A stretch of DNA of 64,000 nt from Gammaproteobacteria bacterium (GTDB lineage Bacteria; Pseudomonadota; Gammaproteobacteria; Xanthomonadales; Wenzhouxiangellaceae), in the NCBI GenBank assembly GCA_003565625.1, contig PXBD01000005.1, positions 54,868-118,867 on the forward strand. Direction: 5' to 3'. The position numbers were made by a program, and so were the translations under genes. The notes beneath the pieces are model-generated. The model did no database searches, was not told the DNA's origin, and saw only the letters and a list, made by a program, of their open reading frames with translations. Position 1 is the stretch's first letter, and each line of letters starts with the position of its first letter. Below, in pieces: positions 8,427 to 16,462 of the stretch.

Positions 8427-8610
8427 GCAGCGGTGTTGCCCCAAACCGGATGATCGTGCACTTGTTATATCACCAACTCATGATGTTGTATTTTCATGAA
8501 TTTTTCGTAATGCGCATGGCTGTTATACCGTGCCGGCACAAGGTACGTCAAGTTGTAATCCGCCCCCCCTTGCCCGACAATGCCTGCTGTTGCGATTCTG
8601 GAGAGTTCCG

Positions 8611-9030
8611 ATGTTGTGGCTGGAAGCTTCCCACATCATTTTCGTGGTGACCTGGTTTGCCGGTCTGTTCTACCTGCCGCGCCTGTTTGTCTACGCTGCC
8701 GAGAATCCACAGGGCGAGACTTTTGAGCTACTGCGCATCATGCAGCGCCGTCTGCTGATGATCACCCACATCGGTGGCGGGCTGGCGGTGCTTCTCGGAC
8801 TGGGCCTGCTGATTGCCGAACCATGGCACCTCAGCACGGGTGGGTGGATGCACGCAAAGCTGGTTCTGGTGGCGGGCCTGATCGGATATCACCTGTGGTG
8901 CTGGCGGCTGGTCGGTGTGTTCGCCCGCGGCGCCAATCGCAACACCTCGCGCTGGTACCGCTGGTTCAACGAAATTCCGGCGTTGTTCCTGGTACTGATC
9001 GTCGTGCTGGTGGTGGTCAAACCGTTCTGA
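8611..9030 (+). CDS. hemJ: HemJ-type protoporphyrinogen IX oxidase
   Basis: A 139-residue membrane protein with four predicted helices and the signature start MLWLEASHIIFVVTWFAGLFYLPRLFVY, characteristic of HemJ (UPF0093). HemJ oxidises protoporphyrinogen IX to protoporphyrin IX in haem synthesis and replaces HemG or HemY in many bacteria. The conserved His near residue 8 is present, as are MQRRLLMIT and a Lys in WMHAKLVLV. The ORF track starts 81 bases earlier; I chose the ATG at 8611, which has GGAGAG 7 bases upstream and matches the family N-terminus. It is a single gene between opposed transcripts. Confidence 0.92.
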   Translation: MLWLEASHIIFVVTWFAGLFYLPRLFVYAAENPQGETFELLRIMQRRLLMITHIGGGLAVLLGLGLLIAEPWHLSTGGWMHAKLVLVAGLIGYHLWCWRLVGVFARGANRNTSRWYRWFNEIPALFLVLIVVLVVVKPF

Positions 9031-9038
9031 GCCCGGAG

Positions 9039-9605
9039 TCATACAAGCTTGCGTTGCAGAAGATCGCGCGCCATGTACAGGGCGGCAATGCTGCGACCCT
9101 CGCTACAGTCTTCGCGCTGAATCAAGGTTACCAGGTCATCCAGCGGCCAGGTCACGACTTCCAACTCCTCCGGTTCGTCTCCGGGTAGCCGGGACGGATA
9201 CAGATCGCGGGCAAGCACAACCTGTGTGGTGTGGGTCATGTAGCCTGGTGCCATGCTCAGGGCGCCAAGGCCGTGCAGATCGCGGGCCGCGAAGCCACAC
9301 TCTTCCTGCAGTTCCCGATTGGCCCCTTCCAGCGCGGTCTCGCCCGGATCCAGCCGACCCTTGGGCAGGCAGATCTCGTAGCGATGAAACCCGCAGGCGT
9401 ATTCACGGATCAGCAGCACATGTTCCGGGTCGGGCATGGCGACCACGATGACCCCACCCAGACCGCGGCTGATCAGTCGCTCGTAGGTGCGCCGCTCGCC
9501 GTTGGAAAACTCCAGATCCACCTGCTCGACCTTGAACAGGTCGGCCGGTCGGCGCTCGCGTCGGTCATGAATCCGCGGCAGCGGACGATTGGATTGCATC
9601 GTCAT
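9039..9605 (-). CDS. nudE: ADP compounds hydrolase NudE (Nudix)
   Basis: A 188-residue Nudix hydrolase. The Nudix box is complete (G-x5-E-x7-RE-L-x-EE-x-G: GRLDPGE...RELQEECGF) near residues 95-117. The flanking NudE-specific segments VEQVDLEFSNG, LIREYA and LSMAPGYM align with E. coli NudE, which hydrolyses ADP-ribose, NADH and related compounds. The start is uncertain: ATG at 9605 or 9599. Either way its 5' end overlaps the end of the hisN-type gene by 35-41 bases in the same direction, so it is likely coupled to that gene. Confidence 0.92.
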   Translation of the reverse strand: MTMQSNRPLPRIHDRRERRPADLFKVEQVDLEFSNGERRTYERLISRGLGGVIVVAMPDPEHVLLIREYACGFHRYEICLPKGRLDPGETALEGANRELQEECGFAARDLHGLGALSMAPGYMTHTTQVVLARDLYPSRLPGDEPEELEVVTWPLDDLVTLIQREDCSEGRSIAALYMARDLLQRKLV

Positions 9606-10377
9606 CAAAACAGGATAGCACCTGGCGATGCAAAACCGGGTTGGCCGCCAGAATGGACGTGCTGTCGAGCCCGATCGGCTGTCCGTAAAGATCGGTTACC
9701 CGGGCCCCGGCCTGACGGCAAATGACGGTCAAAGCGGCAATATCAAGGATGTTGACATCACTCTCGATGACCACATCCTGACTGCCCTCGGCCAGCCGGT
9801 GATAGGAATAGAAATCGCCGTAGCCGCGACTGCGCGCCGCCCTGGCCACCAGCCGCCCGACCACCGACCAGCCGTCTGCACCGGCCAGGGTTCGCAGGTT
9901 GCCGAAGGAAATATCGGCCTGCTCGATGCGCTCAACCGGGCGCACCGCCAGTTCCCGGGCATCCATGCGGGCAGCGCCACCAGCCACGGCCCATGCGGTC
10001 TCGCCGAACGCCGGCGCAGACGACACGCCAAGAACCAGCTCACCCTCCACCATGAGAGCAATCTGCACCGACCAGAACGGCAGCCCGCGGATGAAGCTCC
10101 GGGTCCCGTCAATCGGGTCGACCAGCCACAGGCACTGACTGTCGCCGGCGTGGCCGTATTCCTCACCGAACACGGCATGATCCGGAAAGGCCCGGCCCAG
10201 CGTCTCGCGGATGGCGGCCTCGCACTCGCGGTCAGCCACGGTCACGGGGCTGGCATCGGACTTGTGCTCCACGGCCAGATCGGCAGCCCGGAAATACCGC
10301 ATGGCAATCCGGTCGGCAGCAGCCGCAGCCTCCCGCGCCACCTGCAGCGCATGCTCAAGGTCGAAAGATTCACTCAT
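9565..10377 (-). CDS. hisN: Inositol-monophosphatase-family phosphatase, histidinol-phosphatase (HisN) type
   Basis: A 270-residue Mg2+-dependent phosphatase. Metal sites are seen in FGEEYG (about 75), WLVDPIDGTRSFIRG (about 90-104) and NILDIAAL (about 220). The combination DGTRSFIRG, ISFGNLRTL and the ILDIAAL form of the third site points to the HisN histidinol-phosphatase branch rather than SuhB or CysQ; a separate CysQ is encoded at 42223. The true start is MSESFD at 10377; the ORF-track start lies 57 codons upstream in gspN. It follows gspN by 56 bases, so the T2SS transcript may continue into it. No other his gene is present here. Confidence 0.82.
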   Translation of the reverse strand: MSESFDLEHALQVAREAAAAADRIAMRYFRAADLAVEHKSDASPVTVADRECEAAIRETLGRAFPDHAVFGEEYGHAGDSQCLWLVDPIDGTRSFIRGLPFWSVQIALMVEGELVLGVSSAPAFGETAWAVAGGAARMDARELAVRPVERIEQADISFGNLRTLAGADGWSVVGRLVARAARSRGYGDFYSYHRLAEGSQDVVIESDVNILDIAALTVICRQAGARVTDLYGQPIGLDSTSILAANPVLHRQVLSCFDDDAIQSSAAADS

Positions 10378-10433
10378 CGTCGCACGACTGCTCTTGCCCT
10401 CATTCCTCGACTCCACAGTGTAGTGCAATCCGT

Positions 10434-11141
10434 TCAGAATCCGGTGGCACCACCGATGCGTAGCCGCACCTGGCCATCGGGCTGCAATTCCCCCAGCTCG
10501 GCCAGGGCAGTGGTCAGCTCGGAACGGTCCGCGGCGGCGCGCAGCCACAGGTCCGCGTCGTAGCGACCGGCCGCCAGCCCGACGCGACCGCGCACCAAGA
10601 TCGCAGCCGGCTGCAGCGATCGGACCAGGAGATGCAATGATTCAGCCTCTTCCTGGGCGACCAGCTCGATCTCGCCCAGCGACTCCTGGACAGCGCCAAC
10701 CAGACCCGCCTGGCGCCACAACACGCGTCCGCTGGCCCGCGGCGCCTGCCCGGGTCCGAACCGGACGGAATGCAGATCCAGATCCAGCTCGCCCACCGGC
10801 CGGGCCAGGATCAGCCAGTGACCAAGATCCAGCCGTTCCAGTTCCAGCCGGCCGCGCAACTCCGGCAGCAGCAACTGCTGGCCCGGCCGCCACAGCCCCT
10901 GCAACTCGGTGCTGCCGCCCCGGGCCTGCCAGTGCCAAACGCGTCCGCCACGCCAGCGCCATTCCAGCGCCAGCGGCTGCCAGCCCGGCTGCTGCCAGCG
11001 CGCGCTGCCCGACCAGATGCTGCCCCGCGCCTGCCCGAGCCCATCCGGCAAATCCAGCCGGGACAACACCAGCGTTGCCGGCAAGGTGACCAGGAACAAC
11101 AGGCCGAGAATCAGCGCGGCCACTCCAAACCATTTAACCAT
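10434..11141 (-). CDS. gspN: Type II secretion system protein N
   Basis: A 235-residue protein with one N-terminal membrane helix (VAALILGLLFLVTLPATLVL) and a periplasmic beta-rich domain full of RL/EL/DL alternation (GRLELERLDLGHW), as in GspN/XpsN. GspN is an accessory inner-membrane subunit present in only some T2SS loci, including those of Xanthomonads. It overlaps gspM by 8 bases and ends the pseudopilus/assembly-platform run. Identity rests on position after gspM plus this topology; sequence conservation in the family is low. Confidence 0.82.
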   Translation of the reverse strand: MVKWFGVAALILGLLFLVTLPATLVLSRLDLPDGLGQARGSIWSGSARWQQPGWQPLALEWRWRGGRVWHWQARGGSTELQGLWRPGQQLLLPELRGRLELERLDLGHWLILARPVGELDLDLHSVRFGPGQAPRASGRVLWRQAGLVGAVQESLGEIELVAQEEAESLHLLVRSLQPAAILVRGRVGLAAGRYDADLWLRAAADRSELTTALAELGELQPDGQVRLRIGGATGF

Positions 11142-11619
11142 CGCCGAGCAGGGTCAAACGCACGTTAACCAGACCGCCGCCTCGCCCGCGCTCCAGATCG
11201 AGCTGGCTGACCGCGACCGGATAGGAGGCAGCCAGCTGTTCCAGCCATCGCATGGTGGCGAGAAAATCGGCCTCGTCCAGCCACACCCGGACGCGGTCAT
11301 CGCCGACCGGCTCGATCCGGGTCAGTGCTCCGGCGAGGCCGGCCGCGCGAGCCGTCTCATCGGCCAGCCCAAGCAGCGAGCGACCGGAAGGGTCGCGCTC
11401 CCGATCAGCGCGTTGACGCAACTCGGTAGCCAGCGGGGTAACCGCCTCCAGCCAGTCCAGGGTTGCCTGCTGCACGGCCACGCGGTCGCGCTGCTGTTCG
11501 CGCGCCTGGAGCATGGGTTCCCAGGCCATCACGAACAGCAGCGCGCCCAGCACCACGCCACCGGCCAGCACGACCAGGGACCGCTGGCGGCCGTTCAGCG
11601 CCTCCCAGTAGGCCCTCAT
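11134..11619 (-). CDS. gspM: Type II secretion system protein M
   Basis: A 161-residue bitopic protein. The cytoplasmic N-terminus MRAYWEALNGRQR precedes one membrane helix (residues 15-32), then comes a periplasmic coiled stretch and a ferredoxin-like C-terminal domain (VRVWLDEADFLATMRWLEQL). This is the GspM/EpsM layout; GspM partners GspL in the inner-membrane platform. The start overlaps the gspL stop as ATGA. Confidence 0.9.
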   Translation of the reverse strand: MRAYWEALNGRQRSLVVLAGGVVLGALLFVMAWEPMLQAREQQRDRVAVQQATLDWLEAVTPLATELRQRADRERDPSGRSLLGLADETARAAGLAGALTRIEPVGDDRVRVWLDEADFLATMRWLEQLAASYPVAVSQLDLERGRGGGLVNVRLTLLGDG

Positions 11620-12782
11620 CTTGCGGCCTCCTGGATCCGGATACGGCCGCTGGCACCATCACCATCGAGGCTGGCCGACTGCACGCTGGCGGCAAGATCC
11701 AGGGCGCGCAGCCGGCCCTCGAGTTCATCCAGACCGGCCACGTCGGCTGCGCGCACGCGCAGTTCCAGGGTCTCGTCGCGGTAGCTCATGCCCTGCAGCG
11801 ACACCCCCGCTTGCCCGGCCAGCACCGGTGCCGTGCGGTACATGAGTTCCAGCAGACCGGCCGACTGGCCGAAGCGCAGACGGCCCAGTTCCCGCGCGGC
11901 CAGCTCGCGGTGCCGACCGGCCGGGGTGACCCCGGGAAAGACATCACTGAAGCGCTCGTCGATGGCCGCCTGCAGGCTTTCACTGCGCGCCTCGAGCAGG
12001 CGGTTTTCCAGCCCGATCCCAACCAGCCCCAGCAACACCGCCAGACCCGCCAACGCCGCGACCAGGCGCCAGTGGCGATGCGCCGTCCGCGCCGAACCTG
12101 GTGCCCAGGGCCCGGTCAGCAGGTTGATCGGGGCCCGGTGCACGTAGTCGGCCAGAGTCTGCATCAGGTCGCCGGCGGCGGCTGTATCGACGTTACTGGC
12201 CAGCCCTGGAGGCACCCGCCCCCCGTACCAGCGCCAGTCTGCCGCCGGGCTCACCAGCCCGGCCAGCAACTCTTGGGCCAGGTCGCCCTCGAAGACACCA
12301 AAATCCCATTCACCCCAGCGCACCAGCACCTGGCCATGCGCTTCGGCCACGCTGACCTGACCGGCAGACCATGGCAGCGCCAACGCGTCCGGGCAAACCA
12401 ACTCGACCGACTGGCCGGCCAGCGGCGCAAGCAGGGCCTGCAGTTGAGCATCACCAATGACCACGCACCGGACCCGACCCTGGGTCGTTCGTCCGGCGCT
12501 GACCACATGTTCATCGTCGGCGGCTGCAGCCAGCTGTTCTTCGGCCGCCCAGCGCAAGGCCTGCTCCATGCGGCTGGCCGAAAGCTCCGGCAGATCAACG
12601 GTCAGGCCGGTGCAGCGGGCGGCATCGAAAAACAGATACACCGGCAGCCCTTGCGGCCAGTCCGGCTGCTCTGGATCACAGCTGCCGCTTTCAGCAAACC
12701 CACTCGCCTTGCCGACTACGGCCCAGCGCCAGCGCGATCCAGCGGCATGAACAAGCAGTTTGGGCTGACCGCGACGGGCCAT
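11616..12782 (-). CDS. gspL: Type II secretion system protein L
   Basis: A 388-residue GspL. It has an actin-like cytoplasmic domain (residues 1-235), one membrane helix (LVAALAGLAVLLGLVGIGL, about 240-260), and a periplasmic ferredoxin-like domain at the C-terminus (LELRVRAADVAGLDELEGRL). In assembled systems GspL docks the GspE ATPase to the platform and contacts GspM. GspE is not encoded in this window, so its partner must come from elsewhere. It starts 34 bases after the gspK stop. Confidence 0.92.
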   Translation of the reverse strand: MARRGQPKLLVHAAGSRWRWAVVGKASGFAESGSCDPEQPDWPQGLPVYLFFDAARCTGLTVDLPELSASRMEQALRWAAEEQLAAAADDEHVVSAGRTTQGRVRCVVIGDAQLQALLAPLAGQSVELVCPDALALPWSAGQVSVAEAHGQVLVRWGEWDFGVFEGDLAQELLAGLVSPAADWRWYGGRVPPGLASNVDTAAAGDLMQTLADYVHRAPINLLTGPWAPGSARTAHRHWRLVAALAGLAVLLGLVGIGLENRLLEARSESLQAAIDERFSDVFPGVTPAGRHRELAARELGRLRFGQSAGLLELMYRTAPVLAGQAGVSLQGMSYRDETLELRVRAADVAGLDELEGRLRALDLAASVQSASLDGDGASGRIRIQEAAR

Positions 12783-12816
12783 GGCACAATCCTTACATCA
12801 ACAAGCAGCGGCGAAA

Positions 12817-13743
12817 TCAGGGCACGCCCTGACTGACATAGCGAAAATCATAACCCGCACCATCGATCGAGATCAGCCGAAAGACATCGCGCTCAACGCC
12901 ACCCAGCACCACCCGGGCCTGGGACAGGTACCAGTTGCTGGCCACGCGCAACTCCAGTTGCAGTTCAGCACCTGCCCGACCGGCGAGCTGCGGATGGGCA
13001 AGCACCTGGGCCAGGTCTGTGAAAGGCCCGTCGGCCAGCACCCGGCGGGCCTGCTCGATATCCAGCCCTGCCACCAGCGCTGCCAGCACAGCGTCGCTGG
13101 TGGTGTTGATATTGACCTGGAGCACGGGTTCGGGCAGTGCGGTGACGTGTGGTCGCAGGGCCTGGTAGACCTCGCCGTCGACGCTGCGCAGCCAGCGCAG
13201 TTCACTGACGTGGGCCAGCGCTACGCCCGCCATCCGGTAAGGCGGTTGCTGGGCGCGGTACCAGAAATCACCCACGCTGCCCGACCGCAGCGCCGTACCA
13301 CCTTCAATCCAGTCGGCCAGTTCGGCGGCTACCGCCGGCGGCTGCCCAAGCACTTCGAGCAGCCGCCGCAAGACCTCCTCGGCACGCCGCGCCCGCCCCG
13401 CCTCCGGGCTGGCCAGTGCATTCAGATTGAAGCGACCCTGCTGATCCAGCAGCCGACCCTGGACAAAACCGCCCGGCACCTCGAACGGCTCGGTCCACGC
13501 GCCATCGATGGCGCTGGCATCCATCCCCTCGGCCCGGGCCCGGGCCAGTGCGGAAGCAGCCAGAGCATCCATCCCGAGCACATACTGATTCGAGCGCTCG
13601 ACCGCGATCAGGGCTTCGGTCCGGGCCATGCTGCGCTGGGCTCGCTCCAGCAGACCAAGCGCCAGCAGCGTGGCCAGAGCCACCGCCACCAGGGCGATCA
13701 ACAGCGCGGCTCCGCGCTGGCAGGGAAACGTCGGCAGCCTCAC
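12817..13743 (-). CDS. gspK: Type II secretion minor pseudopilin K
   Basis: A 308-residue minor pseudopilin that tips the pseudopilus with GspI and GspJ. The prepilin cleavage site is visible as QRG/AALLIALVAVAL. As usual for GspK, no Glu at +5 is seen. The large alpha domain follows, with the GspK features GRFNLNAL near 110 and VNINTTSDAVLAALV near 235. I take the GTG at 13743 (VRLPTFPCQRG) because it overlaps the gspJ stop as GTGA; the ORF track begins 32 codons earlier inside gspJ. Confidence 0.92.
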   Translation of the reverse strand: MRLPTFPCQRGAALLIALVAVALATLLALGLLERAQRSMARTEALIAVERSNQYVLGMDALAASALARARAEGMDASAIDGAWTEPFEVPGGFVQGRLLDQQGRFNLNALASPEAGRARRAEEVLRRLLEVLGQPPAVAAELADWIEGGTALRSGSVGDFWYRAQQPPYRMAGVALAHVSELRWLRSVDGEVYQALRPHVTALPEPVLQVNINTTSDAVLAALVAGLDIEQARRVLADGPFTDLAQVLAHPQLAGRAGAELQLELRVASNWYLSQARVVLGGVERDVFRLISIDGAGYDFRYVSQGVP

Positions 13744-14333
13744 AGCACTACGATCCGTTCGATCCAGCCGAAACGCCGCGACTGCAGGCGGTAACGCACC
13801 GCCACCGGCAACGCTCCGGGCTCGGCTTCCGACGGCCACTGTTCCCGCCAGGTACCGTCAGCGGTGCGGTACTCGAGGCGCCAGTCGGCCACTCCGTCCA
13901 GGACCCGCTCTTGCTGCATTGCGTCCGCGCCGGCACGATCGGTCACCGGCCAGGACTGGCGCATCAGCGTCTGCGCGCTGACCTGCCAGCCGAATCGCTG
14001 CAGCTGGCTGCGGCGCTGGCCCTGGGGATTACCCCAGCCGGCCCGCGTGGCCTCGAAGCGGTCGCGCCCGCCGACCAGCGCGGGCTCGTGCGCGCCATCG
14101 GCCAACCGCACCGGCCGGGTCACGAGCTGGCGCAGATCCGCCTCAAGACGGGCAATACCAAGCTGCAGTTCGGCCAGTTGCTCGCCGCGCTCGCGCTGCA
14201 CGAAAGCGGCCTCGGACAAGGCAGACAGGGTCAGGTAGACGCTGCCGGCCAGGATGGCGAACACGGTGACCGAAATCAGCACCTCGACCAGGGTGAAGCC
14301 GCGAGCAGGAATGGTGCCTCTCAAGCGCCTCAT
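13740..14333 (-). CDS. gspJ: Type II secretion minor pseudopilin J
   Basis: A 197-residue prepilin with leader MRRLRGTIPARG and the processed start FTLVEVLISVTVFAILAG, including the Glu at +5. The body shows the GspJ pattern LGIARLEADLRQLVTRPVR and a C-terminal YRLQSRRFGWIERIVVL. The ATG at 14333 overlaps the gspI stop as ATGA; the 72-codon upstream extension in the ORF track is a shadow of gspI. Confidence 0.92.
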   Translation of the reverse strand: MRRLRGTIPARGFTLVEVLISVTVFAILAGSVYLTLSALSEAAFVQRERGEQLAELQLGIARLEADLRQLVTRPVRLADGAHEPALVGGRDRFEATRAGWGNPQGQRRSQLQRFGWQVSAQTLMRQSWPVTDRAGADAMQQERVLDGVADWRLEYRTADGTWREQWPSEAEPGALPVAVRYRLQSRRFGWIERIVVL

Positions 14334-14722
14334 CGCGGCAAAAATCCGGTGTGGGTGAGGATGGGCGAATCCTGGGCCGAGCTTGCATAAACGGCAACAT
14401 CCACGCGGATCAACTCCTCGCCGGGCGCCAGCTGAATCAAGGCCTGCCAGGTCCACTCGCGGTCGGCCATTGGCTGGCGTCCCTGGCGACGTCCGCTCGT
14501 CGGCACTCCCTCCAGGCGCATGTCGGCAAGCACGTTGTCGGCCACCCACAGCGCCAGCGTGCGCTCTTCCAGCGCTGCCTGGGCGTCGAGCGCCTGCGCT
14601 CCGGCGCGGGCGAGTGCAGCCAGCGCAACCGCCACCACCACCAGCGCCACCAGCACTTCCAGCAGCGTGAACCCGGCCGTCGGCCGGCGCGCGAAACCAG
14701 TGGAGCAGAACCTGCGCAACAT
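14330..14722 (-). CDS. gspI: Type II secretion minor pseudopilin I
   Basis: A 130-residue prepilin with the site TAG/FTLLEVLVALVVVAVALAAL (Glu at +5) and the GspI hallmark LALWVADNVLADMRLEG after the helix. It starts 6 bases after gspH. GspI nucleates the pseudopilus tip complex with J and K, both of which follow directly. Confidence 0.93.
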   Translation of the reverse strand: MLRRFCSTGFARRPTAGFTLLEVLVALVVVAVALAALARAGAQALDAQAALEERTLALWVADNVLADMRLEGVPTSGRRQGRQPMADREWTWQALIQLAPGEELIRVDVAVYASSAQDSPILTHTGFLPR

Positions 14723-14728
14723 CGCGAC

Positions 14729-15214
14729 TCAGCGTGCCGGCAGATCGATGCGACCACCCGCGCTGACCGCCAGCCGGGCGGCGCGGTCAGCCACCCGGAG
14801 TTCAAGTTCAAACGGCGTAAGCTCTCCGAGCGGCTGACAGACAATCTGGGGCACATCATCGGTATCCGTCAGGGGCTGACGGCGTCCCTCGATGAACAGC
14901 ACGGCCTCGGCTCCGGCCGTCCAGGCCCGCGGCCGACTGACCCCCTCACCCGGCAACGGCGCCCAGCCAGCCGACCCAGCCTGCCAGAAATCGAAGCCGG
15001 AATCGAGAACGCGGATACCGCGAGAGCGCGCCTGGAACAGGGCCTGCTCGCACTGCAGTTCGAGCAATCCGGCCAGCCGCGCCAACTGCTCGCGGGGTTC
15101 GTCTGCCGAGCCCCAGCGCCCGAGACTCAGAACCGCTATCCCGGCCAGCACGGTCCCGATGGTGACAACAACCAGCAACTCGATCAGGGTAAAGCCGCCA
15201 GGCCGTCGTCCCAT
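14729..15214 (-). CDS. gspH: Type II secretion minor pseudopilin H
   Basis: A 161-residue prepilin starting MGRRPGG/FTLIELLVVVTIGTVLAG, with Glu at +5 and the GspH/FimT C-terminal domain (FELELRVADRAARLAVSAGGRIDL). The start overlaps the gspG stop by one base (TGATG). GspH links the major pseudopilin to the tip complex. Confidence 0.92.
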   Translation of the reverse strand: MGRRPGGFTLIELLVVVTIGTVLAGIAVLSLGRWGSADEPREQLARLAGLLELQCEQALFQARSRGIRVLDSGFDFWQAGSAGWAPLPGEGVSRPRAWTAGAEAVLFIEGRRQPLTDTDDVPQIVCQPLGELTPFELELRVADRAARLAVSAGGRIDLPAR

Positions 15215-15663
15215 CAGTCGCCCCAGTTGCCAATTTCGGCGTTGATACCGTCACCGCCGGGCGCACCATTGGCGCCGAAGGTCCAGACATCAATCTCGCC
15301 GCGTACGCCGGGATACAGGTATTGGTACGGGCGTCCCCACGGGTCGCGCGGTATCCGATCGAGATATCCGCCAGGGCGCCAGTTCGGCGCCTCGGGCTGA
15401 CCCGAGGGCTGGCGCACCAGCGCCTCCAGACCCTGCTCGGTCGAGGGATACACGTAGTTGTCGAGCCGGTACATGTTCAGGGCCGTAACCAGGGCCTGAA
15501 TGTCTTGCTGGGCCTTGGTCACGCGGGCCCGGTCGGGCTCGTCCATGACCCGGGGAACAACGATCGCGGCGAGAATACCGATGATGACCACGACCACCAG
15601 GATCTCGATCAGGGAAAACCCCCGGGCCATGGCCGGATGGCGGGGTGCGGCTGAACATCGCAT
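15214..15663 (-). CDS. gspG: Type II secretion major pseudopilin G
   Basis: A 149-residue major pseudopilin. The processing site is ARG/FSLIEILVVVVIIGILAAIVVPRVM (Glu at +5). Diagnostic GspG segments are YRLDNYVYPSTEQGLEALV, RIPRDPWGRPYQYL and the Ca2+-loop region WTFGANGAPGGDGINAEIGNW. I start at MRCSAAP (15663), which has GGAG 9 bases upstream; MARGFSL at 15630 is the alternative. It is the first gene of the run, and nothing T2SS-like lies upstream, because rsmE diverges 70 bases away. Confidence 0.94.
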   Translation of the reverse strand: MRCSAAPRHPAMARGFSLIEILVVVVIIGILAAIVVPRVMDEPDRARVTKAQQDIQALVTALNMYRLDNYVYPSTEQGLEALVRQPSGQPEAPNWRPGGYLDRIPRDPWGRPYQYLYPGVRGEIDVWTFGANGAPGGDGINAEIGNWGD

Positions 15664-15733
15664 TGACGTACACTCCGGACAGGATTGATCACAGTGTAGC
15701 TTCCCATCATACGCGCATGACCATTTCCCCCTG

Positions 15734-16462
15734 ATGCGCAACACCCGCATTCACATTGATGAACCCCTGCGCCCGGATGCCGAGCTCACCCTGCCGGCAG
15801 CCGCCGCCCATCACCTGGTCCGGGTGCTGCGGCTGCGGCCTGGCGACCGGTTTATGCTGTTCAACGGCGACGGTCTGGAATATCCGGGCGAATTGACCGA
15901 GGCTTCGGCCCGAGGGACATGCCGGGTGCGCCTGGGACAGCCGCTGGCCCGGTCTGTGGAATCCCCCCTCAACATCACCCTGGTCCAGGCCATAAGCCGC
16001 GGCGAGCGCATGGACTGGACCATCCAGAAAACGACCGAACTGGGCGTGAGCCGGATCCAGCCCGTATTCACCGAGCGCTGTGAAGTTCGGCTGACCGGCC
16101 AGCGGGCCGGCAAACGTCTGCGCCACTGGCAGCAGGTCGCGATTGCCGCGGCCGAGCAAAGCGGCCGGGTCCGGGTGCCAAGGATCGAAGCGCCGATCGC
16201 TCTGGACAAGATCGGTTCAGTTGCGGGCACCGGGCTGTTTCTGGACCCCGCCGGCGACGTCCGGCCCGGCGATCTTGGCTCGCTCGAGCCTGCAGACCTG
16301 GTGGTCGTCATCGGCCCCGAGGGCGGGCTCAGCGTCGCGGAGACTCGGCAGCTGAGGCAGGCCGGCTACTATGGCCTGCGACTCGGGCCACGCGTATTGC
16401 GCACCGAAACCGCCGGCCCGGCGGCGCTGGTTGTGCTGCAGACGGTCTTCGGTGACTGGTGA
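15734..16462 (+). CDS. rsmE: 16S rRNA (uracil-1498-N3)-methyltransferase RsmE
   Basis: A 242-residue SPOUT methyltransferase that methylates U1498 of 16S rRNA using SAM. The N-terminal PUA-like domain contains AAAHHLVRVLRLRPGD. The C-terminal trefoil knot shows KTTELGVSRIQPV, the SAM loop VVIGPEGGLS near 195 and the knot LGPRVLRTETAGPAAL near 220, all family signatures. The ATG at 15734 gives the expected N-terminus (MRNTRIHID), although the ribosome site is weak. The stop overlaps the next gene (GTGA). Confidence 0.95.
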   Translation: MRNTRIHIDEPLRPDAELTLPAAAAHHLVRVLRLRPGDRFMLFNGDGLEYPGELTEASARGTCRVRLGQPLARSVESPLNITLVQAISRGERMDWTIQKTTELGVSRIQPVFTERCEVRLTGQRAGKRLRHWQQVAIAAAEQSGRVRVPRIEAPIALDKIGSVAGTGLFLDPAGDVRPGDLGSLEPADLVVVIGPEGGLSVAETRQLRQAGYYGLRLGPRVLRTETAGPAALVVLQTVFGDW

